Shown here piece after piece: positions 1 through 6,648 of a stretch of DNA of 12,870 nucleotides. The stretch is from an uncultured bacterium (GTDB taxonomy: Bacteria > Gemmatimonadota > Gemmatimonadetes > Longimicrobiales > RSA9). A program made the position numbers and the translations under genes. The notes beneath the pieces were generated by a model. It worked only from the letters and a program-made list of their open reading frames with translations, made no database searches and was not told the DNA's origin. How positions within the stretch are numbered: the first letter of the stretch is position 1; each line of letters opens with the position of its first letter. The stretch covers positions 1-12,870 of the forward strand of contig CALKIP010000177.1 in NCBI GenBank assembly GCA_937995995.1, read 5' to 3'.

Positions 1-22
1 GAGTATGACGACCTTCGCCCGA

Positions 23-604
23 TCAACAACCGCCCGTGATCAGGATCATGCTGATGCGGACGCTGTCCTCCAGGGAGGCCAACTCCTCCGCCGTCCAGGG
101 TTGGGCTCGATACGGCAAGCCGTCAATGGCGAAGCTCAGGCCGCAGTGCGACGGTGCGATGAGGAACGACTGGCCCTCGCCCCAGCTCACCATTGCATCG
201 GGCAGATCGGCGAGATCCCGCACGGGCGTGCCCACGTGCAGCGAGTCGGCCGTCGACAGGCCGGGGCTTACGATCCGGATGCGCCAGATTCGGTCGTCCA
301 CCGCCTCGGCGATCACCGTATCCCCCTCCAGGGCGACCTGGAGCGCGGGCTGAGGCTGGCCTTCGAGATGGAGCGTCGTATCCCCCACCACGTCGCATTC
401 GCGCCGGACGTCCTCCACGGGCGCCCCGATCCGGACGCACCCGACGCCAGTGCCGGTGATCAACGGTCCGTCGGGTGGAGCGGATCCGGAAGCGGCGCCG
501 ACGGTGTCCGCCGTGACAGGCTCGCCGCTTCGGGCATCCGGTCCCGCACACGCCGCGAGCCCGGCGAGAAGGAGCACAACGAAAGTGTGCGATCGAATCG
601 TCAT
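23..604 (-). CDS. Lipoprotein of unknown function with two VRIG/LHVG-type repeats
   Basis: A 193-aa predicted lipoprotein. Residues 1-19 form a lipoprotein signal peptide: a basic start, a hydrophobic stretch and the lipobox LAAC with Cys19. A Ser/Pro/Ala-rich linker follows to about residue 47. Two segments then resemble each other: GVGCVRIGAPVEDVRREC (53-70) and a LHVGTPVRDL segment (about 119-133), suggesting an internally duplicated small fold. Further cysteines are Cys56, Cys70, Cys154 and the very last residue Cys193, so disulphides are plausible in the periplasm. I chose the ATG at 604 because it gives a normal signal peptide. An ATG at 637 would add 11 residues and overlap the stop of the upstream channel gene as ATGA, so translational coupling from 637 is a real alternative. 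I do not recognise the family; the function is unknown. Confidence 0.8.
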   Translation of the reverse strand: MTIRSHTFVVLLLAGLAACAGPDARSGEPVTADTVGAASGSAPPDGPLITGTGVGCVRIGAPVEDVRRECDVVGDTTLHLEGQPQPALQVALEGDTVIAEAVDDRIWRIRIVSPGLSTADSLHVGTPVRDLADLPDAMVSWGEGQSFLIAPSHCGLSFAIDGLPYRAQPWTAEELASLEDSVRISMILITGGC

Positions 605-633
605 GAGTCCCGATGGTTCGTGCCGTGTGAAAT

Positions 634-1281
634 TCATTGCGGATCCTGAGGCAAGCGGAAGACAGGAAGCCGCAGTCCGCGCAGGATGGCAAGGAACCGC
701 AGCACCACGACCGTGGCCACGCCGAGGAGCGTGGCGGCGGGTCGGCCGAGGCCGATCGCCTGGGCGACGAGGTAGAGAGACGCCCCCGCGATTGCCGCCG
801 TCGCGTAGATGTCTCGGCGCAGAATGAGCGGAACTTCGGCACTGAGCACATCCCGCACCACGCCACCCGCCGTGCCGGTCATCGTGCCCATGAGCACGAC
901 GATGATGGGCGAGAGTCCCGCCGCCTCGGCGATCTGCGTGCCGATCACGGTGAAGATGGCGAGCCCGAGTGCGTCCGCGATCAGCAGCGAGTTGCCCGGC
1001 GGCCGACGCCGCCGCACGTAGACGAGCGTGAGCAGCGCCGTGATGCTGATGACGATCAGGTACGTGGGATCCGCGATCCAGAAGATCGGATGCCGGTCGA
1101 GAAGGAGATCGCGGAGGGTGCCGCCGCCAATGGCCGTGACCACGGCGATGACGATCACGCCCAGAAGGTCGAGGCTCTTGCGCCCGGCCGCGAGCGCGCC
1201 GCTGATCGCGAAGACGGCGACGCCGAACAGGTCCAGCAGGTAGATGATCACGGGGAAGCTCTGCAAAGATTCGATTCTCAC
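634..1281 (-). CDS. TRIC-type cation channel family protein (UPF0126/YicG-like)
   Basis: A 215-aa integral membrane protein with about seven hydrophobic helices arranged as two homologous three-helix units plus one. The family signatures are visible: GGGTLRD at 52-58 in the first unit and GGVVRD at 139-144 in the second, each preceded by a glycine-rich helix. Proteins of this family (UPF0126, bacterial relatives of TRIC) form trimeric, monovalent-cation-permeable pores in the inner membrane; that is family knowledge. Length is normal. The start is GTG at 1281, which overlaps the TGA of the upstream 68-aa gene as GTGA, so the two are probably translationally coupled. Its own stop (634-636) overlaps a possible start of the downstream lipoprotein. 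Family assignment is secure; the physiological ion is not shown. Confidence 0.93.
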   Translation of the reverse strand: MRIESLQSFPVIIYLLDLFGVAVFAISGALAAGRKSLDLLGVIVIAVVTAIGGGTLRDLLLDRHPIFWIADPTYLIVISITALLTLVYVRRRRPPGNSLLIADALGLAIFTVIGTQIAEAAGLSPIIVVLMGTMTGTAGGVVRDVLSAEVPLILRRDIYATAAIAGASLYLVAQAIGLGRPAATLLGVATVVVLRFLAILRGLRLPVFRLPQDPQ

Positions 1282-1484
1282 CGCCGTGGGATGACGGCGG
1301 CACCCTCCGCCACCTGCGTGGCGTGCTCCAGGTCGAGCCGCTCCTCGTCCGCCGGCGCGGTGAGCGATCGCGCCGGCGCGACCCGCTCCGCCGCCGCACG
1401 CTCCGCCTCATCCTGCAGCTCGGCCCCGCGCTGCCACAGGCGCCTCGCCTCGTCGTCACTGATCCGAAGAGTGTAGCGGCTCAT
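1278..1484 (-). CDS. Small charged helical protein, unknown function
   Basis: A 68-aa protein (MSRYTLRISDDEARRLWQRG at its start). Residues 8-35 are rich in Glu, Arg and Ala and should form an amphipathic helix; the C-terminal half is polar with no membrane segment or cysteines. The ATG at 1484 is chosen over an in-frame TTG at 1520 because the additional residues are low-quality and because a perfect palindrome lies directly before 1484. No good Shine-Dalgarno is visible. The stop overlaps the GTG start of the TRIC-family gene by 4 nt, which is the best evidence that it is translated. I do not recognise a family; a role in the channel's expression or assembly would be speculation. Confidence 0.68.
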   Translation of the reverse strand: MSRYTLRISDDEARRLWQRGAELQDEAERAAAERVAPARSLTAPADEERLDLEHATQVAEGAAVIPRR

Positions 1485-1485
1485 G

Positions 1486-1501
1486 CGAACTCGTGAGTTC
1501 G
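1486..1501. promoter_or_regulatory. Perfect 16-bp palindrome just upstream of the 68-aa gene start
   Basis: CGAACTCGTGAGTTCG consists of two 7-bp arms around a GT centre. It begins one base upstream of the ATG at 1484, on the 5' side of the minus-strand gene. In that place it could be a repressor operator or an RNA hairpin covering the ribosome-binding region. Only the symmetry is seen; the function is inferred. Confidence 0.4.
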
Positions 1502-1585
1502 GGTTGCGGACCACGCGCAAACGTACGCGGACCCGTGCACTGGATCAAAGTCGGCATGCCCGGGCCGCGGATCGAAGGTCGGGAT

Positions 1586-1972
1586 CTAACCCGCCTTCGC
1601 CGACAGGCTCATCCGCCCCACCCAGATGAAGGCGGCCGTGAAGAGGAGATGGACGACTGCGAACACGCTCGTCAGCGGCCGTGCGCCGCTGAGCATTCCC
1701 CACACGTCCAACGCGGCGATCGCACCGAAGCCGACGATGTTGCCGAGGATGATGGCGTCTCGCGCCGGGGACGGCCCGGCGTTCCTCGCCTTCCAGTCCA
1801 GGACCGCGATCCCCAGGAACGGGCTGCCGAAGAGCCGCAGGTAGGCGACCAGCGCTGCGGATGCGTCAGCGGGGACGGCGCCGGCGCCGAACGTCCGAGG
1901 CGCGAAGATGAAGCCGAGGCCCGCAGCGGCCATGTAGAGGGCGGCGATGCTGAACAGGATGCGGAGCTTCAT
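1586..1972 (-). CDS. Four-helix integral membrane protein (DoxX/DUF4345-like shape)
   Basis: A 128-aa protein with four hydrophobic segments at about residues 5-24, 42-59, 72-92 and 101-118, separated by short loops, which is the size and topology of small DoxX-like or DUF4345-like inner-membrane proteins. Features seen include FAPRTFG after helix 1 and RLFGSPFLGIAVLDW around helix 2; an Arg-Leu-Phe-Gly segment before helix 2 recurs in such proteins. There are no cysteines or obvious catalytic residues. A G-rich stretch a few bases before the ATG (complement of about 1979-1987) can act as ribosome-binding site. It lies 69 nt downstream of the acetyltransferase gene, so co-transcription is possible. 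The exact family is uncertain and the function unknown. Confidence 0.82.
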   Translation of the reverse strand: MKLRILFSIAALYMAAAGLGFIFAPRTFGAGAVPADASAALVAYLRLFGSPFLGIAVLDWKARNAGPSPARDAIILGNIVGFGAIAALDVWGMLSGARPLTSVFAVVHLLFTAAFIWVGRMSLSAKAG

Positions 1973-2041
1973 GGGAGTGCCCCCCGTCGGCAGATCGTCG
2001 AGGTGTCCGACTTCCGTGCAGCCACATGGCCGTCGCTGCCG

Positions 2042-2578
2042 CTATGCGTAGTCGGTAGCGACGAGATCCTGGTCCGTGATCGCGTAAAGCACCAGGTCGA
2101 GCACCACGCCTTCCTTGACGGCGCTCCGTCGCAACCGCCCCTCCCGCGTGTAGCCCGCCTTCTCGAGGACGCGGATCGAGGCGAGGTTCCGGGCGAACGT
2201 GAGGGCGTGGACGCGCGTGAGACCAAGCGTCGAGAACGCGTAGCCGGTGATCCCGCGCACGGCGGCAGAAACGATGCCGCGCCCCCAGTAGGCCCGACCG
2301 AGCCAGTAGCCGAGCTCCGCCGTCATGCGTTCGATGTCCGTGCCTCGTTCGAGGCCGATCCCGCCGACGGCCACACCATCGACCTCGATCGCGAAGTTTG
2401 CGGGCGGGTCCTCTTCCGCGGTGAGACGGATCCACGCCTCGGCGTCCGTCACGGTGTAGGGGTGCGGAAAGCGGTCGCGGAGATTGCGCCAGATCTCGCG
2501 ATCGCTCGCGTGGTGCACGAGGGAGGGCTCGTCGCCTTCTCGCCAGGGCCGGAGGGTGCAGATGCCGCAGTCGATCAC
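2042..2578 (-). CDS. GNAT N-acetyltransferase, RimJ/RimL type
   Basis: A 178-aa protein that matches the GNAT fold throughout. LRPWREGDE at 9-17 is the usual first strand and helix of RimJ/RimL-type enzymes. Residues 88-104 (ELGYWLGRAYWGRGIVSAA region) hold the acetyl-CoA pyrophosphate loop, here WGRGIVS in place of the textbook Q/R-x-x-G-x-G/A. N131 to Y143 (NLASIRVLEKAGY) is motif B with the Asn that typically supports CoA binding, followed by EGRLR. Such enzymes transfer acetyl from acetyl-CoA to protein N-termini or small amines; the substrate cannot be read from sequence. The start is GTG at 2578, immediately before the conserved first strand. The third Gly/Ala of the loop is Ser, a mild departure. 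Confidence 0.92.
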   Translation of the reverse strand: MIDCGICTLRPWREGDEPSLVHHASDREIWRNLRDRFPHPYTVTDAEAWIRLTAEEDPPANFAIEVDGVAVGGIGLERGTDIERMTAELGYWLGRAYWGRGIVSAAVRGITGYAFSTLGLTRVHALTFARNLASIRVLEKAGYTREGRLRRSAVKEGVVLDLVLYAITDQDLVATDYA

Positions 2579-2657
2579 GTTTGATGGCCGTTACGGCGTT
2601 GCCACGTCAGGGTGCTCGGCGTATCCCCAGGTCCCATGTAGACCCTGGGCTCGACAG

Positions 2658-3038
2658 TCAACGTTTGGGTCCGACGGCGATGCGGTACCCGATCCATCCG
2701 CCGGCAATGAGCCCCGCGGTCCCGCCGAGGATCGTTGGCGGGACCCATGGGCAGATCCCGTCGTCGCAACTTCCGGTTGAGTCCTTGCTGAGCAGGTAGC
2801 CGACTCCGGCGCCGACCGCGAGACCGGTAAGTGCTCCGGTGACCACCCCAACCGTCGTCCGCTCTCCGCTGGCCACGACGTACGCTTCGGGGCGTGGGCC
2901 GAGTTCCGTCGTCGGGCTCTGCCATGCCTGCGCTGGTATCGGGAAGCGCTCGACCACTTCCTGGGCTGCGGCTTCAGTCGGATGCAGGAGTGCGACCGCG
3001 ATCAGCGAGCCCGCGATGATTCTGGGAAGAACATCCAT
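2658..3038 (-). CDS. Secreted/envelope protein with glycine-zipper segments
   Basis: A 126-aa protein with a Sec signal peptide (residues 1 to about 25, cleavage near AAA-QE). The mature part has a polar stretch (27-60), then two glycine-rich hydrophobic segments at about 63-84 (VVTGALTGLAVGAGVGYLL) and 103-121 (ILGGTAGLIAGGWIGYRIA), resembling glycine-zipper helical hairpins found in small envelope proteins. Between them Cys91 and Cys96 could form a disulphide. The start at 3038 is secure: GGAGAGGAGAAGG lies directly upstream. It ends 79 nt before the acetyltransferase start and begins 30 nt after the amidohydrolase stop, so it may belong to the same transcript. I do not recognise a named family. 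Confidence 0.83.
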   Translation of the reverse strand: MDVLPRIIAGSLIAVALLHPTEAAAQEVVERFPIPAQAWQSPTTELGPRPEAYVVASGERTTVGVVTGALTGLAVGAGVGYLLSKDSTGSCDDGICPWVPPTILGGTAGLIAGGWIGYRIAVGPKR

Positions 3039-3068
3039 GGGCCTTCTCCTCTCCCCGGTTGATTGTCG

Positions 3069-4742
3069 CTACTGCCCCGCCACCCGCTCCCCTCTCTGGT
3101 ACACCACCACGCCATCGATCAGCGTCATGTCGACCTCGACCTCGGGGATGCGCGTCGGATCGATCTCGAGGAGGTTCTCGGAGAGGACGACGAAGTCGGC
3201 GCGGCGGTCGTTCTCCAGCGTTCCGAGCTGCATTTCCATGAACGACGCGTAGGCGTTGGCGGCGGTGTAGGCGCGCAGCGCCTCCTCGACGCTGACCTTC
3301 TGCTCGGGCACCCAGCCGTCGGGGTTGGCGTCGTCGATCGTGCGGCGGGTCACGGCGGCGTAGATGCCGAGGAGCGGGTCGAGGGGGGCCACGGTCCAGT
3401 CGCTGCCGAAGGTCAGGTGCGCATCGGCATCGAGCAGGCTGCGGAAGGCGTACGTCGTCCGGATCCGCTCGGCGCCGATCCGCTTCTCGGCCCAGCGGCC
3501 GTCGTCGATCGCGTGGTACGGCTGCATCGACGGGATCACGCGCTGCTCGGCCATGCGCCGGATCGCCTCGGGGGTGAGGTGCTGCGCGTGCTCGATGCGG
3601 AAGCGGCGGTCGCGGCGGCCGTTCGTCGCCTCGGCGTCGGCGAAGACGCCCAGGAGCCAGTCGTTGGCCTGGTCGCCGATCGCGTGCACCGTGACGTGGA
3701 GACCTGCGGCATCGGCGCCCTTGACCCACTCGCGCAGCGCGGCGGTGTCGGTGGTGAGGAGTCCCGCGGTCTCGGGCGCGTCGTCGTACGGCTCGTAGAA
3801 CCACGCGGTGGTCGAGCCGAGCGAGCCATCGACGAAGCCCTTGAGCGCGCCCCACTTGAGCTGCGCATCGCCGCGGCCCTCACGGGCCACGTAGTCGCGC
3901 AGCCGCTCCCAGGTGCCGAGGGGGACGAAGGAGTAGATGCGCACCTTGAGGTCGCCCCGGCGCCGGGCGCGGCGGTAGGTCTCGAGGTGGGACCACGCGC
4001 CCATGTCGTTGACGAGGGTGACGCCGAGCGAAAGCGCATGCGCCTGTGCGCGCTCGAACGCCTCATCGAGCTCGGCCTCGGACGGCTCGGGGATCATGCG
4101 CGAGACCAGGCTCATGGCGTTGTCCTTGAGGACGCCGGCCGGCTCGCCGGACTCGGGGTCGCGCACGATGGTGCCGCCCTCGGGGTCGGGCGTGTCCGCG
4201 GTGATCCCGGCCATCTCCAGGGCCACGCTGTTCACGAGCGCCATGTGGCCATCGAGGCGGCTCACGAAGACCGGGTGCTCGGTGGTCAGCGAGTCGATCC
4301 ACTCGCGGCGCGGAAGCTCGCCGCCCCACAACTCGTGGTCCCAATCGCCGCCGGTGATCCAGCGGCCCTCGGGGAGGTTGCGCGCGAAGTCGCCGATGCG
4401 GCGCGCGAACTCCCGAGGCGTGGCCGCGCTCCTCAGGTCCACGCTCGCGAGCTGGAAACCGCCGCTCATGAAGTGCGCGTGGTTGTCGACGAAGCCGGGG
4501 ACGACCATCCGTCCGGCCAGGTCGATCTCGCGCGTGCGTGGGCCGACGAAGCGGCGCACCTCGGTCTCGGTGCCGGCGTGGAGCACACGGCCCTCTCGCA
4601 CCGCGAGCGCGGAGGCCGGCTCGGCGCCGGGCACGCCGGTCCAGACCACGCCGCCCGTGAGGACGAGGTCGGCGGGCTTGGGCTCGATCGCACAGCCGGA
4701 GAGGAGACCGCCACAGAGGAGTGGGAGGATCCAGGTGCGCAT
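3069..4742 (-). CDS. Lipoprotein amidohydrolase, YtcJ-like (amidohydrolase family 3)
   Basis: A 557-aa metal-dependent hydrolase of the amidohydrolase superfamily, close in length to YtcJ-type proteins. Catalytic and metal-binding elements are in place: VPGFVDNHAHF with His88 and His90 on strand 1, the KGFVDGSLGS segment with Lys301, VHAIGD with His353, RIEHAQHL with His385, and FGSDWTV with Asp448. The C-terminal part rebuilds the small beta-sandwich (GTLENDRRADFVVL). Unlike most cytoplasmic YtcJ proteins it begins with a lipoprotein signal peptide (lipobox LSGC, Cys17), so it should act in the periplasm tethered to a membrane. AAGGAG lies upstream at suitable spacing (complement of 4753-4758). 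The start is only 2 nt beyond the stop of the QW-repeat gene, implying coupled translation. The substrate, presumably an amide, carbamate or N-formyl compound, is not determinable. Confidence 0.95.
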   Translation of the reverse strand: MRTWILPLLCGGLLSGCAIEPKPADLVLTGGVVWTGVPGAEPASALAVREGRVLHAGTETEVRRFVGPRTREIDLAGRMVVPGFVDNHAHFMSGGFQLASVDLRSAATPREFARRIGDFARNLPEGRWITGGDWDHELWGGELPRREWIDSLTTEHPVFVSRLDGHMALVNSVALEMAGITADTPDPEGGTIVRDPESGEPAGVLKDNAMSLVSRMIPEPSEAELDEAFERAQAHALSLGVTLVNDMGAWSHLETYRRARRRGDLKVRIYSFVPLGTWERLRDYVAREGRGDAQLKWGALKGFVDGSLGSTTAWFYEPYDDAPETAGLLTTDTAALREWVKGADAAGLHVTVHAIGDQANDWLLGVFADAEATNGRRDRRFRIEHAQHLTPEAIRRMAEQRVIPSMQPYHAIDDGRWAEKRIGAERIRTTYAFRSLLDADAHLTFGSDWTVAPLDPLLGIYAAVTRRTIDDANPDGWVPEQKVSVEEALRAYTAANAYASFMEMQLGTLENDRRADFVVLSENLLEIDPTRIPEVEVDMTLIDGVVVYQRGERVAGQ

Positions 4743-4744
4743 GA

Positions 4745-5731
4745 TCAGTCGGCTCCTTGGTCGGGGTGCGTAACCTGTGCGCTGCGTACGGTGTGGCGTA
4801 GCGTGCGCCAGCCGATCCGCGTGCGACGAGTGTTGATGTCGCGCTCCCAGTGCCCGTCGGGTCGCTGGCTCAGCGCCAGGAGTCCGGAGCCGCGAACGAG
4901 AGCGGCATCGACCGCGTCGGAGTCGAAGCCCGAGTCGACGGCCGCGATCAGGACCTCCAGGATGGCGAAGGTATCCAGCTCCGGCCAACTCCCGTCTGCC
5001 CGCTGCACCTGGACGATCCGCTCCAGCGCGTGCGACGCGGCGGCTCGAAACTCCGGCCAGTCGGCGCCCTCGAGGAGAACGAGCGCGATCGCGGGGAGCG
5101 CATCCAGCGGCACGCGCGGCTGCGTGGTCCGCGTATCCAGCTCGAGGAGTCGGCGCAGGCCGTCGAGGTGCAGCAGGGCGTCCGGGCCCCGTGCGCCCCA
5201 GCGCATCGTCGCCCGCAGCGCCAGACACGATGCGGTGAGCTGTGCGGCCGCGCCCCCAGGCACGCGCGAGCCGTTCGGAAGCTGGAGCTCGGCGTCCGCC
5301 TCGAGCGGCGGCTCGGGTGCGAAGAACCCGCCGAGGAAGTGGTGACAGAGCCCTGCGCGGTGCCGGGCCGGATCACACCCCTCACCGTAGCGTCCGGGCC
5401 GGCCGCGCAGCCGCTTCAGCCACGCGACACCGCGCCCGGCCGCCTCCGCGACGCGTGCCGACGGACTCGCTCCGGCCAGATCCGCGAGGCGGAGCAGCAC
5501 GGCGGCCGTCGCGATCAGGCTGCCGCCCCAGCTCCCATCCTCGGTCTGGCCCGTCAGGATCTCGTCGCAGAGCGCGACCGCGGTGGCATCGTCGTCCGCA
5601 CGGGCACGGTCGGCCTCACGGCGCGCCAGGAGCGCATCCGCGTCGTTGCCCGCCAGCAGTGCGTCCTCCACACGGCCGAGCGCATGCTCCAGCACATGGG
5701 AGGGGACGCCGGTGTTGACCCATGAGTTCAT
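4745..5731 (-). CDS. QW-repeat protein, prenyltransferase/squalene-cyclase-like alpha-alpha barrel
   Basis: A 328-aa soluble, helix-rich protein with three QW-type repeats: QTEDGSW at 62-68, QRADGSW at 243-249 and QRPDGHW at 289-295. These Q-x(2-5)-G-x-W motifs mark the alpha-alpha toroid of squalene-hopene cyclases, oxidosqualene cyclases and protein prenyltransferases. At 328 aa it is about half the size of a squalene-hopene cyclase, corresponding to a single barrel. The class II cyclase acid motif DxDD is not present; the closest is ELDTFA at 251-256. A CHHFLGGFF segment (129-137) with Cys118, Cys129 and paired histidines may be structural. The ATG at 5731 gives a plausible start with only a weak ribosome site. 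It is followed after 2 nt by the lipoprotein amidohydrolase, but a shared pathway is not evident. Likely a cyclase-fold protein of unknown activity. Confidence 0.88.
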   Translation of the reverse strand: MNSWVNTGVPSHVLEHALGRVEDALLAGNDADALLARREADRARADDDATAVALCDEILTGQTEDGSWGGSLIATAAVLLRLADLAGASPSARVAEAAGRGVAWLKRLRGRPGRYGEGCDPARHRAGLCHHFLGGFFAPEPPLEADAELQLPNGSRVPGGAAAQLTASCLALRATMRWGARGPDALLHLDGLRRLLELDTRTTQPRVPLDALPAIALVLLEGADWPEFRAAASHALERIVQVQRADGSWPELDTFAILEVLIAAVDSGFDSDAVDAALVRGSGLLALSQRPDGHWERDINTRRTRIGWRTLRHTVRSAQVTHPDQGAD

Positions 5732-5791
5732 GATTCCACGTGTCGTTGGCGACGTTGTGGGGACGGCACGGTTCGTGCGCCCGCTTGGCCC

Positions 5792-6004
5792 ATGGCCACC
5801 CCTTCGGGCCGTTCGACCACCTCCACCCCGGGAGGGCCTATTCGTACTCTGAGTGTCAGCCTGTTGGCCGTAGCCGCCGTCGCCGCGAGCATCATCGTGT
5901 CCCGCCAGCGCCAGGAAAGGCTTCCCACCACGAGGGAGAACCCCGCGGGCGAAACCCAGCCGGTCGTACTCTCGCTCGACGCCATTCGCGCCGCCGGCCT
6001 CTAG
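5792..6004 (+). CDS. Small single-pass membrane protein, unknown function
   Basis: A 70-aa protein encoded opposite to its neighbours. It has a Ser/Thr/Pro-rich N-terminus (1-17), one membrane helix (about 19-37, LSVSLLAVAAVAASIIV), a basic stop-transfer (SRQRQER) and a short polar tail ending LSLDAIRAAGL. Third codon positions are strongly G/C, as in its neighbours. It is divergent from the QW-repeat gene with only 60 nt between the starts, and a 15-17 bp hairpin lies 12 nt after its stop; both favour a genuine transcription unit. No Shine-Dalgarno is visible before the ATG, so leaderless translation or another start is possible. The family is not recognised. Confidence 0.6.
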   Translation: MATPSGRSTTSTPGGPIRTLSVSLLAVAAVAASIIVSRQRQERLPTTRENPAGETQPVVLSLDAIRAAGL

Positions 6005-6015
6005 ACCGAACGCGC

Positions 6016-6062
6016 GAGGTGTGGTGCGCGTGCCTCGCCCTGGGACGCGCGCACCGCACCTC
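6016..6062. terminator. Long inverted repeat, probable terminator
   Basis: Arms 6016-6030 and 6048-6062 pair over 15 bp with a single G-U, and two further pairs (one G-U) can extend the stem, leaving a loop of about 13 nt. It follows the plus-strand 70-aa gene and lies 172 nt beyond the stop of the minus-strand ferredoxin gene, so it could end transcription in both directions. There is no T-tract, so the terminator role is inferred from place and stability. Confidence 0.6.
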
Positions 6063-6233
6063 CGGCCCGGCGGCGACGCCGAACTGCGCATGGACCGCCG
6101 GGCGGGCTACTGCGATGCGGAAGTTGGGTCGTGGATGAACAACCAGCGCTCGTAGCTGCGCCAAACCGCATCGGCGCCGCGGGACGTACCCGAGGCGCCG
6201 GTGGAGGTGGTGCCGTCTCCGGAGAGAGCGGAC

Positions 6234-6467
6234 CTACTCGAAATGGACGCGGTTCTTCTCGATGTACTCGCTCCATTCGGGCGGTACATCGGTATCGGGG
6301 AAGATCGCGGTCACCGGGCACTCCGGCTCGCAGGCGCCACAATCGATGCACTCGTCGGGATGGATGTAGTACTGATCCTCGCCCTCGTAGATGCAATCTA
6401 CCGGACACACTTCGACGCAGCTCGCGTCCTTGGTGCCGATGCAGGGTTCGGTGATCACGTACGGCAT
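6234..6467 (-). CDS. fdxA: Seven-iron ferredoxin ([3Fe-4S][4Fe-4S])
   Basis: A 77-aa ferredoxin, a cytoplasmic one-electron carrier. Cysteines at 9, 17, 21, 25, 40, 43, 46 and 50 align with Azotobacter FdI: Cys9, Cys17 and Cys50 should hold the [3Fe-4S] cluster, and Cys21, Cys40, Cys43 and Cys46 the [4Fe-4S] cluster, with Cys25 as the free cysteine. The position of FdI Cys11 is Thr12 here, which disfavours conversion of the first site to a fourth-iron cluster. It lacks the long C-terminal extension of FdI. GGGAGGTT upstream of the ATG is a strong ribosome-binding site. A weak promoter-like pair, TTGCAC (complement of 6527-6532) and AATGCT (complement of 6504-6509) with 17-nt spacing, may drive it as a single gene. 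The electron partner is unknown. Confidence 0.96.
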   Translation of the reverse strand: MPYVITEPCIGTKDASCVEVCPVDCIYEGEDQYYIHPDECIDCGACEPECPVTAIFPDTDVPPEWSEYIEKNRVHFE

Positions 6468-6503
6468 TGGCTTGTAACCTCCCGCCGGTCTTTCTTCTGG
6501 CCA

Positions 6504-6532
6504 AGCATTGAAACGGCGCGTGGAAAGTGCAA
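6504..6532 (-). promoter_or_regulatory. Possible promoter of the ferredoxin gene
   Basis: On the minus strand TTGCAC (-35-like) and AATGCT (-10-like) are separated by 17 nt, and the -10-like box ends 36 nt before the ferredoxin ATG. The -10 box matches only half of the consensus, so this is tentative. The gene needs a promoter here because the upstream gene ends 181 nt away. Confidence 0.28.
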
Positions 6533-6648
6533 TCCCCGTGCGCCGGTCGCAAGGGGCGCGCTGAGCCGGGGTGTCCGCTCCGGCGCCGGGGCGCGTCGTT
6601 GAGCCCCAACGCTACCACATTCCTGTCTCGGGGTTCCCGTGCGGGGGC

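Noticed and set aside
605..1459. Long N-terminal extension of the first lipoprotein to 478 aa
   Set aside because: The extension overlaps the TRIC-family gene in another frame and is Arg/Ser-rich noise; a clean lipoprotein signal starts at 604.
1493..2584. 363-aa open frame on the plus strand
   Set aside because: Antisense to the membrane protein and the acetyltransferase; the composition is rich in Asp, Arg and His as typical of complement frames.
3063..5345. 760-aa open frame on the plus strand
   Set aside because: It runs antisense to the amidohydrolase and QW-repeat genes, which have full motif support. Long antisense frames are expected at this GC content, and its translation shows no fold-like pattern.
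6107..6289. 60-aa minus-strand frame overlapping the ferredoxin 3' end
   Set aside because: Half of it is a shifted frame of the ferredoxin gene and there is no ribosome site; the tail WRSYERWLFIHD looks protein-like but is too short to support.
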